Shown here piece by piece: positions 15,121 to 24,014 of a stretch of 64,000 nucleotides of DNA. The notes under the pieces are model-generated. The model searched no databases and was not told where the DNA came from. It saw only the letters and a program-made list of their open reading frames with translations. The stretch spans positions 35,376-99,375 of the forward strand of contig JAHZAU010000006.1 of the NCBI GenBank assembly GCA_019423755.1. Reading direction: 5' to 3'. Each line of letters starts with the position of its first letter. Positions within the stretch are counted from its first letter, which is position 1. The position numbers and the translations under genes are program-made. This DNA is from Oscillospiraceae bacterium (GTDB taxonomy: Bacteria > Bacillota > Clostridia > Oscillospirales > Ruminococcaceae).

Positions 15121-15983
15121 TGACCCAGCTGGAATCCATCCTTTCCGACCTGGGGCGGCTGCCGGAGGCCCCGGTGCGCGCCGCCTGCCAGGGGGTGGAG
15201 TGCTCCTACTCCCAGCTGGCTTGCGAGACCGCCTTCACCCAGCCGTCCATCACCTTCTACCCCGCCTTCGAGGACGTGTTCACCGCCGTTGCCGGGGGCG
15301 AGGCGGAGTTCGGCGTGGTTCCCATCGAAAACACCCTGGCCGGCTCGGTCACCGACAACTACGACCTGCTGCTGCGCCACCAGCTATTCATCATCGGTTC
15401 GGTGACGGTACCAGTGGCCCACTGCCTGCTGGGGGTGCCGGGCGCCAAGAAGGAGGACCTGCGGCACATCTACTCCCACCCCCAGGCCCTGCACCAGTGC
15501 AGCGATTTCTTCTCCGCCAACCGGCAGATCGAGGCCCATTCCTACTCCAACACCGCCGCTTCGGCCCAGTATGTGGCCGATTTGGCGGACCCGGCCTGCG
15601 CCGCTATCGGTTCCCGAGCTTGCGCCGGGCGTTACGGGCTGTGCATCCTGGAGGAAGGGCTGCAAAACCGCAAGGACAACTTCACCCGCTTTGTCATCAT
15701 CGCCCGCCAGCCCATCCAGCACCCGCTGTGCAGCCGCATCAGCCTGGTCATCCGGGTGGCCCACCGTGCCGGCAGCCTGTACAGCGCCCTTTCCCGCTTT
15801 GCCCAGCAGGGCATCAACCTGCTGAAGCTGGAGTCCCGCCCCATCCCGGACAGCCCCTTCGAGTTCCTGTTCTACTGGGACTTCGACGGCAGCGTCCTGG
15901 ACGGCAAGGTGCAGCAGGTCATGGAAGAACTTCGCGAGGACGTGATCTTCCTGCGCTATCTGGGCAACTACCCGGAAGCCTGA
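15120..15983 (+). CDS. pheA: Prephenate dehydratase (monofunctional)
   Basis: Converts prephenate to phenylpyruvate, committing flux to Phe. The 287-aa protein has the periplasmic-binding-like PDT domain with GVVPIENTLAGSVTDNYDLL near residue 60 and NFTRFVIIAR near 180, followed by an ACT domain with the Phe-binding LESRPIPDSPFEFLFYWD near 235. There is no chorismate mutase domain; about 30 N-terminal residues precede the PDT start. It overlaps the aroC stop by one base (TAATG). A Phe-binding ACT domain plus the Phe-rich leader would give enzyme- and transcript-level control of the same operon. Confidence 0.95.
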   Translation: MTQLESILSDLGRLPEAPVRAACQGVECSYSQLACETAFTQPSITFYPAFEDVFTAVAGGEAEFGVVPIENTLAGSVTDNYDLLLRHQLFIIGSVTVPVAHCLLGVPGAKKEDLRHIYSHPQALHQCSDFFSANRQIEAHSYSNTAASAQYVADLADPACAAIGSRACAGRYGLCILEEGLQNRKDNFTRFVIIARQPIQHPLCSRISLVIRVAHRAGSLYSALSRFAQQGINLLKLESRPIPDSPFEFLFYWDFDGSVLDGKVQQVMEELREDVIFLRYLGNYPEA

Positions 15984-16010
15984 TTCTTCCCCAAACCAAA
16001 CGAAACAGAA

Positions 16011-16055
16011 AAACGCCCCGGCCCGGGAAAACCCAGGTCAGGGCGTTTGTTTTTT
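16011..16055. terminator. Intrinsic terminator after pheA, shared with the convergent gene
   Basis: A long imperfect stem (16011-16027 with 16032-16048, loop AAAA, three mismatches) is followed by a T-rich tract on the plus strand and flanked by A on the left. It separates pheA from the converging small gene. Confidence 0.82.
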
Positions 16056-16062
16056 GCCGAAA

Positions 16063-16368
16063 TTATTTTTTGTCGTAGCGGGAAAGCCAGATATCCGCAA
16101 TGTGGATGGCTTCATACAGACCGGTTTTTTCGGTGCTGTTGACCACACGTTCCTTCAGGGGGAGGGTCTCATCGGTGTTGATGATCTGCACCGCGACCTT
16201 GTCCGCCATCTCCAGGTCGCCCACCTTTTTGGTGGTTTTGATCTGGATATGGGCCACATACTGGTCGGCCATATCGCCGTAATACAAGGTACTGCCGCAG
16301 CGTACCAGGGGTTTGCCTTTGTAGTTCAGGACACGGTCCCGGAACAACAGGTTCTCGGTTTTTTCCAT
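16063..16368 (-). CDS. Conserved small protein of unknown function
   Basis: A 101-aa soluble protein beginning MEKTENLLFRDRVLNYKGKP, with mixed alpha/beta composition, no membrane segment and a basic end (SRYDKK). A clean GGAGGAAATACA ribosome site precedes ATG at 16368, which argues for a real gene; a longer upstream frame has none. It follows ireB after a terminator-like hairpin, so it may depend on read-through or on its own weak promoter. I do not recognise a family and assign no function. Confidence 0.7.
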   Translation of the reverse strand: MEKTENLLFRDRVLNYKGKPLVRCGSTLYYGDMADQYVAHIQIKTTKKVGDLEMADKVAVQIINTDETLPLKERVVNSTEKTGLYEAIHIADIWLSRYDKK

Positions 16369-16433
16369 TGTATTTCCTCCTTCGGGTAAAATCGCGGGGG
16401 CGCGCCGGGCGCTGGTTACGGCCTTGCAGCAAA

Positions 16434-16463
16434 CAAAAAAGCGGACAGTCAAAAACCGCCCGC
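16434..16463 (-). terminator. Terminator after ireB
   Basis: On the minus strand an 8-bp stem with two G-U pairs (16456-16463 with 16441-16448, 7-nt loop) is followed by six T at 16435-16440, beginning 7 bp after the ireB stop. Confidence 0.72.
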
Positions 16464-16470
16464 ATCCGGT

Positions 16471-16719
16471 TTAATCGTTCAGATAGGACTGCACCAGAAT
16501 CTGAAGCAGTTCGTCCCGGTCGATCTTGCGAATCAAGCTGCGCGCGTTATTGTAGGTGGTGATATAGGTCGGGTCCTCGGAAAGGATGTACCCCACGATC
16601 TGGTTGATGGGGTTGTATCCCTTTTGACGCAGAGCGTCATAGATCACCGTGAGGATTTGTTTGATTTCTTTTTCCTTATCGTCGTGGATCGAAAAGGAAA
16701 TTGTCGGTTCATGCATCAT
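16471..16719 (-). CDS. ireB: IreB family regulatory phosphoprotein (UPF0297)
   Basis: An 82-aa protein whose core ([20 protein letters not shown] then [14 protein letters not shown]) is the conserved UPF0297/YrzL signature. In Enterococcus faecalis IreB is the phosphorylated substrate of the PASTA kinase IreK and a negative regulator of cephalosporin resistance; IreK/IreP homologues are not in this window. The start at 16719 (two successive ATG codons) is chosen because GGAGGGACCC directly precedes it; an upstream extension in frame lacks a site. In many Firmicutes this gene lies with ruvX and DUF1292 genes, which is not the case here. Confidence 0.93.
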   Translation of the reverse strand: MMHEPTISFSIHDDKEKEIKQILTVIYDALRQKGYNPINQIVGYILSEDPTYITTYNNARSLIRKIDRDELLQILVQSYLND

Positions 16720-16781
16720 GGGTCCCTCCACTTCTCTCTTCACGATCTTGCAGGCCGTATATTCTTCAAGATACACTTTAT

Positions 16782-16810
16782 ATTTTACAACAACTCCATC
16801 ACAAATTCAA
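16782..16810 (-). promoter_or_regulatory. Promoter of ireB
   Basis: On the minus strand TTGAAT (16805-16810) and TAAAAT (16782-16787) are spaced by 17 bp, about 60 bp upstream of the ireB start. Confidence 0.65.
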
Positions 16811-16858
16811 CTAAAATGCCGGGGATTTGTTTAAAAATTTATCCAACCCAAAGCAAAA

Positions 16859-16895
16859 GGCTGTTTTCTGGAAAGTGCGTTTCCAAAAAACAGCC
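16859..16895 (-). terminator. Terminator-like hairpin after degV
   Basis: A 16-bp stem with one mismatch (16859-16874 with 16880-16895, 5-nt loop), 9 bp after the degV stop. The downstream tract on the minus strand is only modestly T-rich, so efficiency is uncertain. It ends the long leftward acc/fab/degV block. Confidence 0.72.
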
Positions 16896-16904
16896 ATAAA
16901 TCGC

Positions 16905-17744
16905 TTATGCTTTTTCCTTTTCCAGCCAGGCCACGCCAGCCACGCTGCTGCCCAGATGGACCCCCAGCACCGGACCCAAGGTCGCGTGCTGGATGGGCAC
17001 GCCGGGCCAGCGGCGGCCGATCTCCTGGCTGAGCGGCTTTTCTGCCTCCTGGGAGCGGCCCATGGTGATGACCACAAAGCGCTCCACCTGGGGCGGGATC
17101 TGGTCCAGCAGGCCGCGGATCTGCCCCGAGCGGCCCTTCTGGGTGCCGCAGGACACCACGCCGCCGTTGTGGCACATGAGGATGGGCTTGCAGCTGAGCA
17201 TGGTGCTCACCGACTGCCGCACGATGCCGATGCGGCCGCTGCGGCGCAGCGCCTCCATAGAATCCAGCGAGAACCGCAGGCCGATGCGCCCGCGCAGTTC
17301 CTCCACCGCCAGAGCCAGCTGCTCCAGGGTGCGGCTGCCGTCGTTGAGGCGCACCGCCTCCTGGCACAGCAGCGAAAGGCCGCCGGAGGTGCTCAGCGAA
17401 TCCACCACCAGGATGCCTTCTCTCCCGCGCAGCACCTGCCGGGCAGCCAGCGAAGCGCTGCGGTAGCAGCCGCTCAGGCGGGAGGAGATGGTCAGGCAAA
17501 GTACCTGATATCCCCGGCGCAGCAGCTCCTCAAAGGCGCTGGCAAAGGCCGCTACCGGCACCTGTCCGGTACCGAGGGAATACCGTCCCGTCAAAAACGG
17601 CAGGAATTCCCCGTTGCAGTCGCTGTAACTTTCAATAAACGTCTGGGAATTGACGGTGTAGCGCATCGGCGCCACCCGCACCCCCAGCTGCGCCGCCTGG
17701 TCCTTGGTGAGGTAGACGGTGCTGTCGGTAACGATTGCGATCAT
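16905..17744 (-). CDS. DegV family fatty-acid-binding protein
   Basis: A 279-aa DegV/FakB-type protein. The N-terminus IAIVTDSTVYLTKDQAAQ carries the conserved D-S-x-x-D/L loop; TISSRLSGCYRSA near residue 90 and DSLSTSGGLSLL near 115 form the fatty-acid carboxylate-binding region; FSLDSMEALRRSGRIG lies near 155. FakB proteins present fatty acids to FakA kinase. Location 42 bp after accA, in the fatty-acid operon, fits a lipid role. ATG at 17744 has AAGGAAGGGG upstream; the frame begins 12 codons earlier without support. FakA is not in the window. Confidence 0.9.
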   Translation of the reverse strand: MIAIVTDSTVYLTKDQAAQLGVRVAPMRYTVNSQTFIESYSDCNGEFLPFLTGRYSLGTGQVPVAAFASAFEELLRRGYQVLCLTISSRLSGCYRSASLAARQVLRGREGILVVDSLSTSGGLSLLCQEAVRLNDGSRTLEQLALAVEELRGRIGLRFSLDSMEALRRSGRIGIVRQSVSTMLSCKPILMCHNGGVVSCGTQKGRSGQIRGLLDQIPPQVERFVVITMGRSQEAEKPLSQEIGRRWPGVPIQHATLGPVLGVHLGSSVAGVAWLEKEKA

Positions 17745-17786
17745 ACGCGTTCCCCTTCCTTTTCCCCCAGGCGGGGGCAAGCTTGC

Positions 17787-18584
17787 TTACCGTACGGCTT
17801 CTTCCGGGGCGCCCAGACGGCGGAACCGCTGGTAGCGGTGCTCCAGCAGGCTTTCCTCCGGCAACACCCGGCGGCGGCGCAGAGTCTGGTACAGGTCCCG
17901 TCCCAGGCTCTGGTACAGCGCTTCGAAGCCCGCTTTCGGCTCCGGGATGCAGCGCTCCACCACGCCCAGATCCAGCAGGTCCTGGGCGGTGAGCTTCAGG
18001 CACTGGGCCGCTTCCTTGGTCTTGGAGGCGTCCTTCCAAAGGATGCTGGCGCAGCCTTCGGGGGAGATCACCGAGTAGACGGCATTTTCCAGCATCCAGA
18101 CCTCGTCGGCCACAGCAAGGCCCAGCGCGCCGCCGCTGCCGCCTTCTCCGATGAGTACCGAGATCACTGGTACCCGCAGGGCCATCATCTCCATGAGGTT
18201 TTCGGCGATGGCCTGGGCCTGGCCGCGCTCCTCGGCGCCGATGCCGCAGTAAGCGCCGGCGGTGTCCACAAAGCAGACCACCGGGCGGCCGAATTTTTCC
18301 GCTAGCTTCATCTGGCGCAGGGCCTTGCGGTAGCCTTCCGGGTGAGCCGAACCGAAGTTGCGGCGGATCTTTTCCTTGGTCTCGTGGCCCTTTTCAATGG
18401 CGATGACCGTCACCGGCATATCCTGCAGCCAGGCGATACCCGCCAGGATGGCCGGGTCGTCGCCGAAGCGGCGGTCGCCGTGCATCTCGGTAAAGCCGGT
18501 GAAGATGTGTCCGATAAAATCAGCGCCGGTGGGGCGGCCCTTGGCGCGGGCGGCCGCGACGCGTTTGTATGCTTCCACTTCCAT
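17787..18584 (-). CDS. accA: Acetyl-CoA carboxylase carboxyltransferase, alpha subunit
   Basis: Transfers carboxyl from carboxybiotin to acetyl-CoA together with AccD. The 265-aa protein shows FTEMHGDRRFGDDPAI near residue 32, FVDTAGAYCGIGAEERGQ near 106 and GEGGSGGALGLAVADEVWML near 145, all typical of the crotonase-fold alpha subunit. The N-terminal coiled extension of the proteobacterial protein is absent, as in other Firmicutes. Its ATG overlaps the accD stop by one base. It is the last acc gene of the operon. Confidence 0.95.
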   Translation of the reverse strand: MEVEAYKRVAAARAKGRPTGADFIGHIFTGFTEMHGDRRFGDDPAILAGIAWLQDMPVTVIAIEKGHETKEKIRRNFGSAHPEGYRKALRQMKLAEKFGRPVVCFVDTAGAYCGIGAEERGQAQAIAENLMEMMALRVPVISVLIGEGGSGGALGLAVADEVWMLENAVYSVISPEGCASILWKDASKTKEAAQCLKLTAQDLLDLGVVERCIPEPKAGFEALYQSLGRDLYQTLRRRRVLPEESLLEHRYQRFRRLGAPEEAVR

Positions 18585-19462
18585 TATGCCTGGGCCTCCT
18601 TTCCGGGTCTCTGGTGCAGCGCCAGCAAAGCGCCGAGATATTCCTTCTGGTTTTTGCGGGGCACGATCTCATCCACAAAGCCCTTTTCCAGCAGGAACTC
18701 GGCACGCTGGAAGCCTTCCGGCAGTTTCTGGCGGATGGTCTGCTCGATGACGCGGGGTCCGGCAAAGCAGACGAGAGCGTGGGGCTCCGCCAGGATAATA
18801 TCCCCTTCCATGGCAAAGCTCGCCGACACACCGCCGGTGGTGGGGTCGGTGAGGAAGGTGATGTACAGGTTGCCGGCGTCGCTGTGGCGTTTCACCGCGC
18901 CGCTGGTCTTGGCCATCTGCATCAGCGAGAGGATACCTTCCTGCATGCGGGCGCCGCCGGAGACGGTATAGCCCACTACCGGCAGGCTCTGACGGGTGGC
19001 GTACTCAAAGAGGCGGGTGATCTTCTCCCCCACCACAGTGCCCATGGAGCCCATCATAAAGTACGGGTCCATAACGAAGATGCAGCAGTCCTGGCCGCCG
19101 ATGCGCGCCCGGCCGCAGATCACCGCTTCCTTCTCGGCGCTGGCCAGGGCAGCGTGCTTGAGCTTGCTTTCGTAGCCCGGGAAGCCGATGGGGTTTTGGG
19201 AGGTCAGCTGGGCGTCATGCTCCACAAAGGAGCCTTCGTCGGTGATGAGCGCCAGACGCTGGCGGGCGTTCATGCGGAAATGGTGCCCGCACTTGGGACA
19301 GACGCCGGCGTTTTCGTTGAGTTCGTTGACAAACAGAATGGTCTTGCAGGAGGGGCAAGCCATGCACATCTCGTCCGGGATGGACGGATGCGGCACCTTT
19401 ACCGGCTTGCCGTAGGTCTCCAGATCGTTTTTCGGTTTGCGGAACAGGTTTTTAGAAAGCAT
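18584..19462 (-). CDS. accD: Acetyl-CoA carboxylase carboxyltransferase, beta subunit
   Basis: A 292-aa carboxyltransferase beta subunit. A four-cysteine zinc ribbon (CPSC near residue 35 and CPKCGHH near 57) precedes the crotonase core with DPYFMMGSMGTVVGEK near 152 and SGGARMQEGILSLMQM near 188, the oxyanion-hole region. It forms the A2B2 carboxyltransferase with AccA encoded immediately downstream. The ATG is 50 bp after accC. Confidence 0.95.
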   Translation of the reverse strand: MLSKNLFRKPKNDLETYGKPVKVPHPSIPDEMCMACPSCKTILFVNELNENAGVCPKCGHHFRMNARQRLALITDEGSFVEHDAQLTSQNPIGFPGYESKLKHAALASAEKEAVICGRARIGGQDCCIFVMDPYFMMGSMGTVVGEKITRLFEYATRQSLPVVGYTVSGGARMQEGILSLMQMAKTSGAVKRHSDAGNLYITFLTDPTTGGVSASFAMEGDIILAEPHALVCFAGPRVIEQTIRQKLPEGFQRAEFLLEKGFVDEIVPRKNQKEYLGALLALHQRPGKEAQA

Positions 19463-19511
19463 GGGGCTTCGCTTCCTTTCTCAAAAAAGACGGGAAACGG
19501 CAGGCAAAAGC

Positions 19512-20855
19512 CTACTGCCGCTGTTCCCGCTTTGCCATAAAGTCGGTGTAATAGTCCCCGGACTTGAACTCCGGGTCGGAGAGGATATCCATGTGCAGCT
19601 CGCTGTTGTTGTCGATGCCTTCCACCACCAGCTCGCAGAGGGCGGCCTGCAGCTTGCGGATGGCCTCCTCGCGGGTCTTGGCGTGGACCACCAGCTTGCC
19701 CACCATGGAATCATAGTAGGGCGGCACAAAGTAATCCTGATACAGGGCGGTATCAAAGCGCACCCAGGGGCCGCCGGGCACGTGCAGCAGGCTCACCCGT
19801 CCGCAGCTGGGGCGGAAGTTGTGGGCTGGGTCCTCGGCGTTGATGCGGCACTCGATGGCGCTGCCGGAGAGGGTGACATCCTCCTGAGTGAAGCTGAGCG
19901 GCAGGCCCGCCGCGATGCGGATCTGCCATTTGACGATGTCGATGCCGGTGGCCATCTCGGTGACGGTGTGTTCCACCTGCAGGCGGGTGTTCATCTCCAT
20001 AAAGTAGAAGCTGCCGTCCCGGTCAAAGAGGAACTCGATGGTGCCGGCGTTGCGGTAGTGGACCGCCTTGGCTGCCCGGGTCGCCACCTCGATCATCTTC
20101 TGGCGCACCTGGGGGGTCACCGACGGGGAGGGGCACTCCTCGATGAGCTTCTGGTTTTTGCGCTGGACGGAACATTCCCGCTCGCCCAGGCAGACGACGT
20201 TTCCGGCGTTGTCCGCCAGGATCTGCATCTCGATGTGCTTGGCCGGGTACAGGTACCGCTCCAGGTACATGACCCCGTCGCCGAAGGCGCTCATGGCCTC
20301 GCGGGAGGCAGAAAGGAACGCCTGCTCGAACTCCTCGGGGGTCTTGACCAGGCGGATGCCCCGTCCGCCGCCACCGGAGCGAGCCTTGATAAGCAGCGGG
20401 TAGCCGATGCGGTCGGCCTCGGCCTTGGCCTGGGAGACCTCCTCCACCGCGTCGCAGCCAGGGATGACCGGCACGCCGGCGGCGCGCATGGTCTTGCGGG
20501 CCTCGTCTTTATCGCCGGCCTTGGCGATGGTCTGGGAGGAGGGGCCGATGAAGACGATGCCGCACTCCTCGCACAGGGCCGCAAAGCGGGCATTTTCGGA
20601 AAGCAGGCCGTAGCCCGGGTGGATGGCCTCGGCGCCGGATACGATGGCTGCCGAGATGATGCCCGCCATATTCAGATAGCTTTCACCCACCGGCGCAGGA
20701 CCGATGCAGTAGCTTTCATCGGCCAGGCTGACGTGCAGCGCCTCGCGGTCTGCCTCGGAAAAGACGGCTACCGTCAGGATGCCCATCTCCTTGCAGGCGC
20801 GGATGATGCGCACCGCGATCTCGCCCCGGTTGGCGACTAAAATTTTAGAAAACAC
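19512..20855 (-). CDS. accC: Acetyl-CoA carboxylase, biotin carboxylase subunit
   Basis: ATP-dependent carboxylation of the biotin on AccB. The 447-aa ATP-grasp enzyme starts FSKILVANRGEIAVRIIRAC and shows the glycine-rich ATP lid (KARSGGGGRGIRLV near residue 159), the catalytic stretch MEMNTRLQVEHTVTEM near 287 and RINAEDPAHNFRPSCG near 337. The start codon is GTG at 20855 with GGAGG 9 nt upstream. Gene order fabZ-accC-accD-accA is the common Firmicutes arrangement. Confidence 0.96.
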   Translation of the reverse strand: MFSKILVANRGEIAVRIIRACKEMGILTVAVFSEADREALHVSLADESYCIGPAPVGESYLNMAGIISAAIVSGAEAIHPGYGLLSENARFAALCEECGIVFIGPSSQTIAKAGDKDEARKTMRAAGVPVIPGCDAVEEVSQAKAEADRIGYPLLIKARSGGGGRGIRLVKTPEEFEQAFLSASREAMSAFGDGVMYLERYLYPAKHIEMQILADNAGNVVCLGERECSVQRKNQKLIEECPSPSVTPQVRQKMIEVATRAAKAVHYRNAGTIEFLFDRDGSFYFMEMNTRLQVEHTVTEMATGIDIVKWQIRIAAGLPLSFTQEDVTLSGSAIECRINAEDPAHNFRPSCGRVSLLHVPGGPWVRFDTALYQDYFVPPYYDSMVGKLVVHAKTREEAIRKLQAALCELVVEGIDNNSELHMDILSDPEFKSGDYYTDFMAKREQRQ

Positions 20856-20925
20856 GATACATGACCTCCTAAGAGCCGCCGGACGGCGGCGCAGGTTGAG
20901 AGGATGGCCAAAGGGCCTTGGGGTC

Positions 20926-21357
20926 CTACTCCTTGTCTGCTACGCAGGCGAAGGAGAACTCCCCGGATACGCACACCTTGCCGTTTACCCGGCCGGTGCC
21001 TTTGGCAAAGTAGAAGGGCTCCCGCACCTTCAGCAGCTGGCACTCCAGCTCCAGGGTGTCGCCGGGGAGCACCGGTTTGCGGAATTTGACCTTATCGAGG
21101 CTGGTGAAGTAGGGGGTCATCTTCCCCTGGGCAGCCTCGGCCCGGCCGGCCAGCAACACGCAGCAGGTCTGGGCCATGATCTCGCACTGGATGACGCCGG
21201 GGACCACCGGGTTGCCCGGGAAGTGCCCTTTCAAAAACCACTCGTCGCCGCGGACGGTGTATTTGCCCAGAGCGCGGTCGCCGACCGCCTCTACCTCGTC
21301 TACCAGCAGCATATTGTCCCGGTGGGGGAGGATCTTCATGATCTCTTCGCGATTCAT
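20926..21357 (-). CDS. fabZ: 3-hydroxyacyl-ACP dehydratase FabZ
   Basis: Dehydrates 3-hydroxyacyl-ACP in the elongation cycle. The 143-aa hotdog-fold enzyme contains the family signature LPHRDNMLLVDEV at residues 10-22 and the catalytic His motif LKGHFPGNPVVPGVIQCEIM near residue 43. No FabA/FabM/FabN gene is present in the cluster, so how unsaturated acids are made is not explained here. The start follows accB by 21 bp. Confidence 0.95.
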   Translation of the reverse strand: MNREEIMKILPHRDNMLLVDEVEAVGDRALGKYTVRGDEWFLKGHFPGNPVVPGVIQCEIMAQTCCVLLAGRAEAAQGKMTPYFTSLDKVKFRKPVLPGDTLELECQLLKVREPFYFAKGTGRVNGKVCVSGEFSFACVADKE

Positions 21358-21378
21358 GCTACGCTCTCCTTTCCCCGG

Positions 21379-21873
21379 TTAAAAAAGCTTGAACAGCGGT
21401 TGGCCGTACTCCACAACCTCGCCGTTTTTCACGCAGATATCCACAATCTCCCCGTCGGCTTCGGCGGTGATCTCGTTCATCAGCTTCATGGCCTCGATGA
21501 TGCAGAGCACGTCGCCCTTCTTCACCCGGCTGCCCACCTTTACATAGGGCTCGGCGTCCGGAGAGGGAGCGGCATAAAAGACGCCCACCATGGGGGATTT
21601 GATCTCGTTTAAGTTGTTGAAGTCCACTTCGTTCTGGGGCTCGGCTTTTGCTTCCTCCAGCTCCAGTTCCGGCTCCCGGGCTGCCTGAGCCGGGGCGGAC
21701 ATAGCCTGCTCGCCGGGGGCATATACCGGCAGGAAGGGGGACACGACCGGCTGGGGAGCGGCTTCTGCCTTGCGCTCCAGCTTGATGGTCGCTTCGCCTT
21801 CCACGATCTCCACCGAGGTCAGCCCGGTGTTTTCCATGATCTGGGCCAGGGCCCGAATCTCTTTGATGTTCAT
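21379..21873 (-). CDS. accB: Biotin carboxyl carrier protein of acetyl-CoA carboxylase
   Basis: A 164-aa protein with an N-terminal helical part, a Pro/Ala/Glu-rich flexible linker (about residues 35-85) and a C-terminal biotinyl domain. The biotin-accepting lysine is in IIEAMKLMNEI near residue 130, and the thumb-containing sequence KSPMVGVFYAAPSPDAEPYV precedes it. ATG at 21873 is preferred because GGTGG lies 7 nt upstream; an in-frame ATG at 21879 would abut that site. A biotin ligase gene is not in the window. Confidence 0.93.
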   Translation of the reverse strand: MNIKEIRALAQIMENTGLTSVEIVEGEATIKLERKAEAAPQPVVSPFLPVYAPGEQAMSAPAQAAREPELELEEAKAEPQNEVDFNNLNEIKSPMVGVFYAAPSPDAEPYVKVGSRVKKGDVLCIIEAMKLMNEITAEADGEIVDICVKNGEVVEYGQPLFKLF

Positions 21874-21918
21874 TTCCATACCACCTAACGATGTAAAATC
21901 AGATTCTTCGGCCTGCCG

Positions 21919-23157
21919 CTATTTTTTGAAGATCAGGCAGCCGTTGTGTCCGCCAAAGCCCAGAGAGGTCGATACCGCCAGATCCAGCGGAGCGGTGCGG
22001 GCGTGGTTGGGGACGTAGTCCAGGTCGCAGTCCGGGTCGGGCTGCTCATAGTGGATGGTGGGAGGCGCGATGCCTTCCCGCAGGGCCATGACCGAAGCGA
22101 TGGCTTCCACCGCGCCTGCCGCGCCCAGCATGTGGCCGGTCATGGACTTGGTGGAGCTGATGAGGATCTGGCGGGCTTTCTCCTCGCCAAAGGCCTTCTT
22201 CACCGCCAGGGTCTCGGTCTTGTCGTTGAGGGGGGTGCTGGTGCCATGGGCGTTGAAGTAGATGGTGCTGGCTTCTACGTCCACGCCGGAAGCTTTGGCC
22301 TCCTCCAGGGCCTCCAGGATGGCGCGGGTAGCGCCGATGGCCTCGGGATGGGGGGCGGTCATATGGTGGGCGTCGTTGGTGTTGCCGTAGCCGCAAACCT
22401 CGGCGTAAATCTTGGCGCCGCGGGCCACAGCGTGTTCGTACTCTTCCAGCACCAGGATGCCGGCGCCTTCACCCATGACGAAGCCGCTGCGGCGGGCGTC
22501 AAAGGGGCAGCAGGCCGCTTCGGGGTCGGTCTCGGTGGTCAGGGCCTTGCAGCTGGTGAAACCGGCGATGGCCACCGGGTTGACGGCAGCCTCGGCGCCG
22601 CCGGCGATGATCGCGTCGGCATAGCCGTGACGGATGGCGCGGTAGGCCTCACCGATGGTGTTGGTGGAGGTAGCGCAGGCGGTGACCACAGCCAGGCTGG
22701 GGCCCTGGGCGTCAAAGCGGATGGCGATGTTGCCGGCCGCGATGTTGCAGATCATCATGGGCACCAGGAAGGGGGAAATGTGGCGCGGGCCGCTTTCCTC
22801 GTGCTTTTTGCACTGCTCGGTGATGGTGTTGATGCCGCCGGTGCCGGAGCCTACATAGACGCCCAGGCGTTCCGGGGCGATGTTGCCCTGCAGGCCGCTG
22901 TCCTCCATGGCCTGGACCGCTGCCGCCATGGCGTACTGGGCGTACAGGTCGGTGCGGCGGATGCTGGATTTCTCCATATAACGGGTGGCGTCAAAGTCCT
23001 TGACCTCACCGGCCACCTTGACCTTGTGCTCGGTGGTGTCAAAGTGTGTAATGGGGCCGATGCCGTTGACCCCGTCCTTCAGGTTCTGCCAAAAATGTTC
23101 CAGGTCGTTGCCCACAGGGGACACAACGCCCATACCGGTCACTACTACCCTTTTCAT
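21919..23157 (-). CDS. fabF: 3-oxoacyl-ACP synthase II
   Basis: Condensing enzyme elongating acyl-ACP with malonyl-ACP. The 412-aa thiolase-fold protein has the active-site cysteine in VVTACATSTNTIGEAYRAI near residue 163, and the two catalytic histidines in FNAHGTSTPLNDKTE near 302 and STKSMTGHMLGAAGAVEA near 337. AAGGAGGAG precedes the ATG. It lies between fabG and accB, as in the streptococcal operon. Confidence 0.96.
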   Translation of the reverse strand: MKRVVVTGMGVVSPVGNDLEHFWQNLKDGVNGIGPITHFDTTEHKVKVAGEVKDFDATRYMEKSSIRRTDLYAQYAMAAAVQAMEDSGLQGNIAPERLGVYVGSGTGGINTITEQCKKHEESGPRHISPFLVPMMICNIAAGNIAIRFDAQGPSLAVVTACATSTNTIGEAYRAIRHGYADAIIAGGAEAAVNPVAIAGFTSCKALTTETDPEAACCPFDARRSGFVMGEGAGILVLEEYEHAVARGAKIYAEVCGYGNTNDAHHMTAPHPEAIGATRAILEALEEAKASGVDVEASTIYFNAHGTSTPLNDKTETLAVKKAFGEEKARQILISSTKSMTGHMLGAAGAVEAIASVMALREGIAPPTIHYEQPDPDCDLDYVPNHARTAPLDLAVSTSLGFGGHNGCLIFKK

Positions 23158-23254
23158 AGGCTCCTCCTTCTATCTCTTTGCGCGAGTGGCGCTTGCTTTC
23201 TCTATGGATTTGGCCGGATGGGTCCGGCCGGATGTTTCGTTCTTTCTTTGGGGG

Positions 23255-24001
23255 CTACATCGCCAGGCCGCCGTCCACCCGGATGACCTCTCCGGTGATG
23301 TAACGGGCCTGGTCGCTGGCCAGGAAAGCCGCCAGGTTGGCGATGTCCTCCGGCTCGCCCATGTGCTTCATGGGGATGGCCGCTGCGGCGCCTTCTTTTA
23401 CCTTGTCGGGCAGGGCCGCCGTCATGTCGGTGGCGATGAAGCCCGGCGCGATAGCGTTGCAGGTGACGCCCCGTCCGGCCAGCTCCTTGGCTACCGACTT
23501 GGTCAGGCCCACCATCCCCGCCTTGGCGGAAGCGTAGTTTGCCTGTCCGGCGTTGCCCATAAGGCCGGACACCGAGGTGATGTTGATGATGCGTCCCCGG
23601 CGCTTCTTCATCATGTGGGAATAGAGGCATTTGATCAGATAAAACGCCCCAGCCAGGTTGGTGTCCACCACGGCATTAAAGTCCTCGGGCTTCATGGAAA
23701 GTACCAGGCCGTCCCGGACGATACCGGCGTTGTTCACCAGGACATCCACCCCGCCGAAGTCTGCCAGCACGGCGTCCACCGCGGCCTTCACCTGATCGAA
23801 CTGGGCCACGTCGCAGCGGTAAGCCTTGGCGCGGACGCCGGTCGCTTCCAGGAGGGACACCGTCTCCTGAGCGGCGTCCTCCTTCCCGGCGTAAAATACA
23901 GCGACATTCATACCATCCTGGGCCAGCCGCAGGGCGACGGCCCGGCCGATGCCCCGGGAGCCCCCGGTGACCAGTGCGGTCTTGTTTGCGGTTTCTTGCA
24001 T
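23255..24001 (-). CDS. fabG: 3-oxoacyl-ACP reductase FabG
   Basis: NADPH-dependent reduction of 3-oxoacyl-ACP. The 248-aa short-chain dehydrogenase shows the cofactor motif TGGSRGIGRAVALRLA near residue 12, NNAGIVRDGLV near 89, the catalytic Ser in NITSVSGLMGNAGQANYASA near 140 with the YxxxK in NYASAKAG, and the C-terminal ending EVIRVDGGLAM. It follows fabD by 13 bp. The assignment to FabG rather than another SDR rests on motif content plus operon position. Confidence 0.95.
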   Translation of the reverse strand: MQETANKTALVTGGSRGIGRAVALRLAQDGMNVAVFYAGKEDAAQETVSLLEATGVRAKAYRCDVAQFDQVKAAVDAVLADFGGVDVLVNNAGIVRDGLVLSMKPEDFNAVVDTNLAGAFYLIKCLYSHMMKKRRGRIINITSVSGLMGNAGQANYASAKAGMVGLTKSVAKELAGRGVTCNAIAPGFIATDMTAALPDKVKEGAAAAIPMKHMGEPEDIANLAAFLASDQARYITGEVIRVDGGLAM

Positions 24002-24014
24002 CTTGCCTGCCTCC

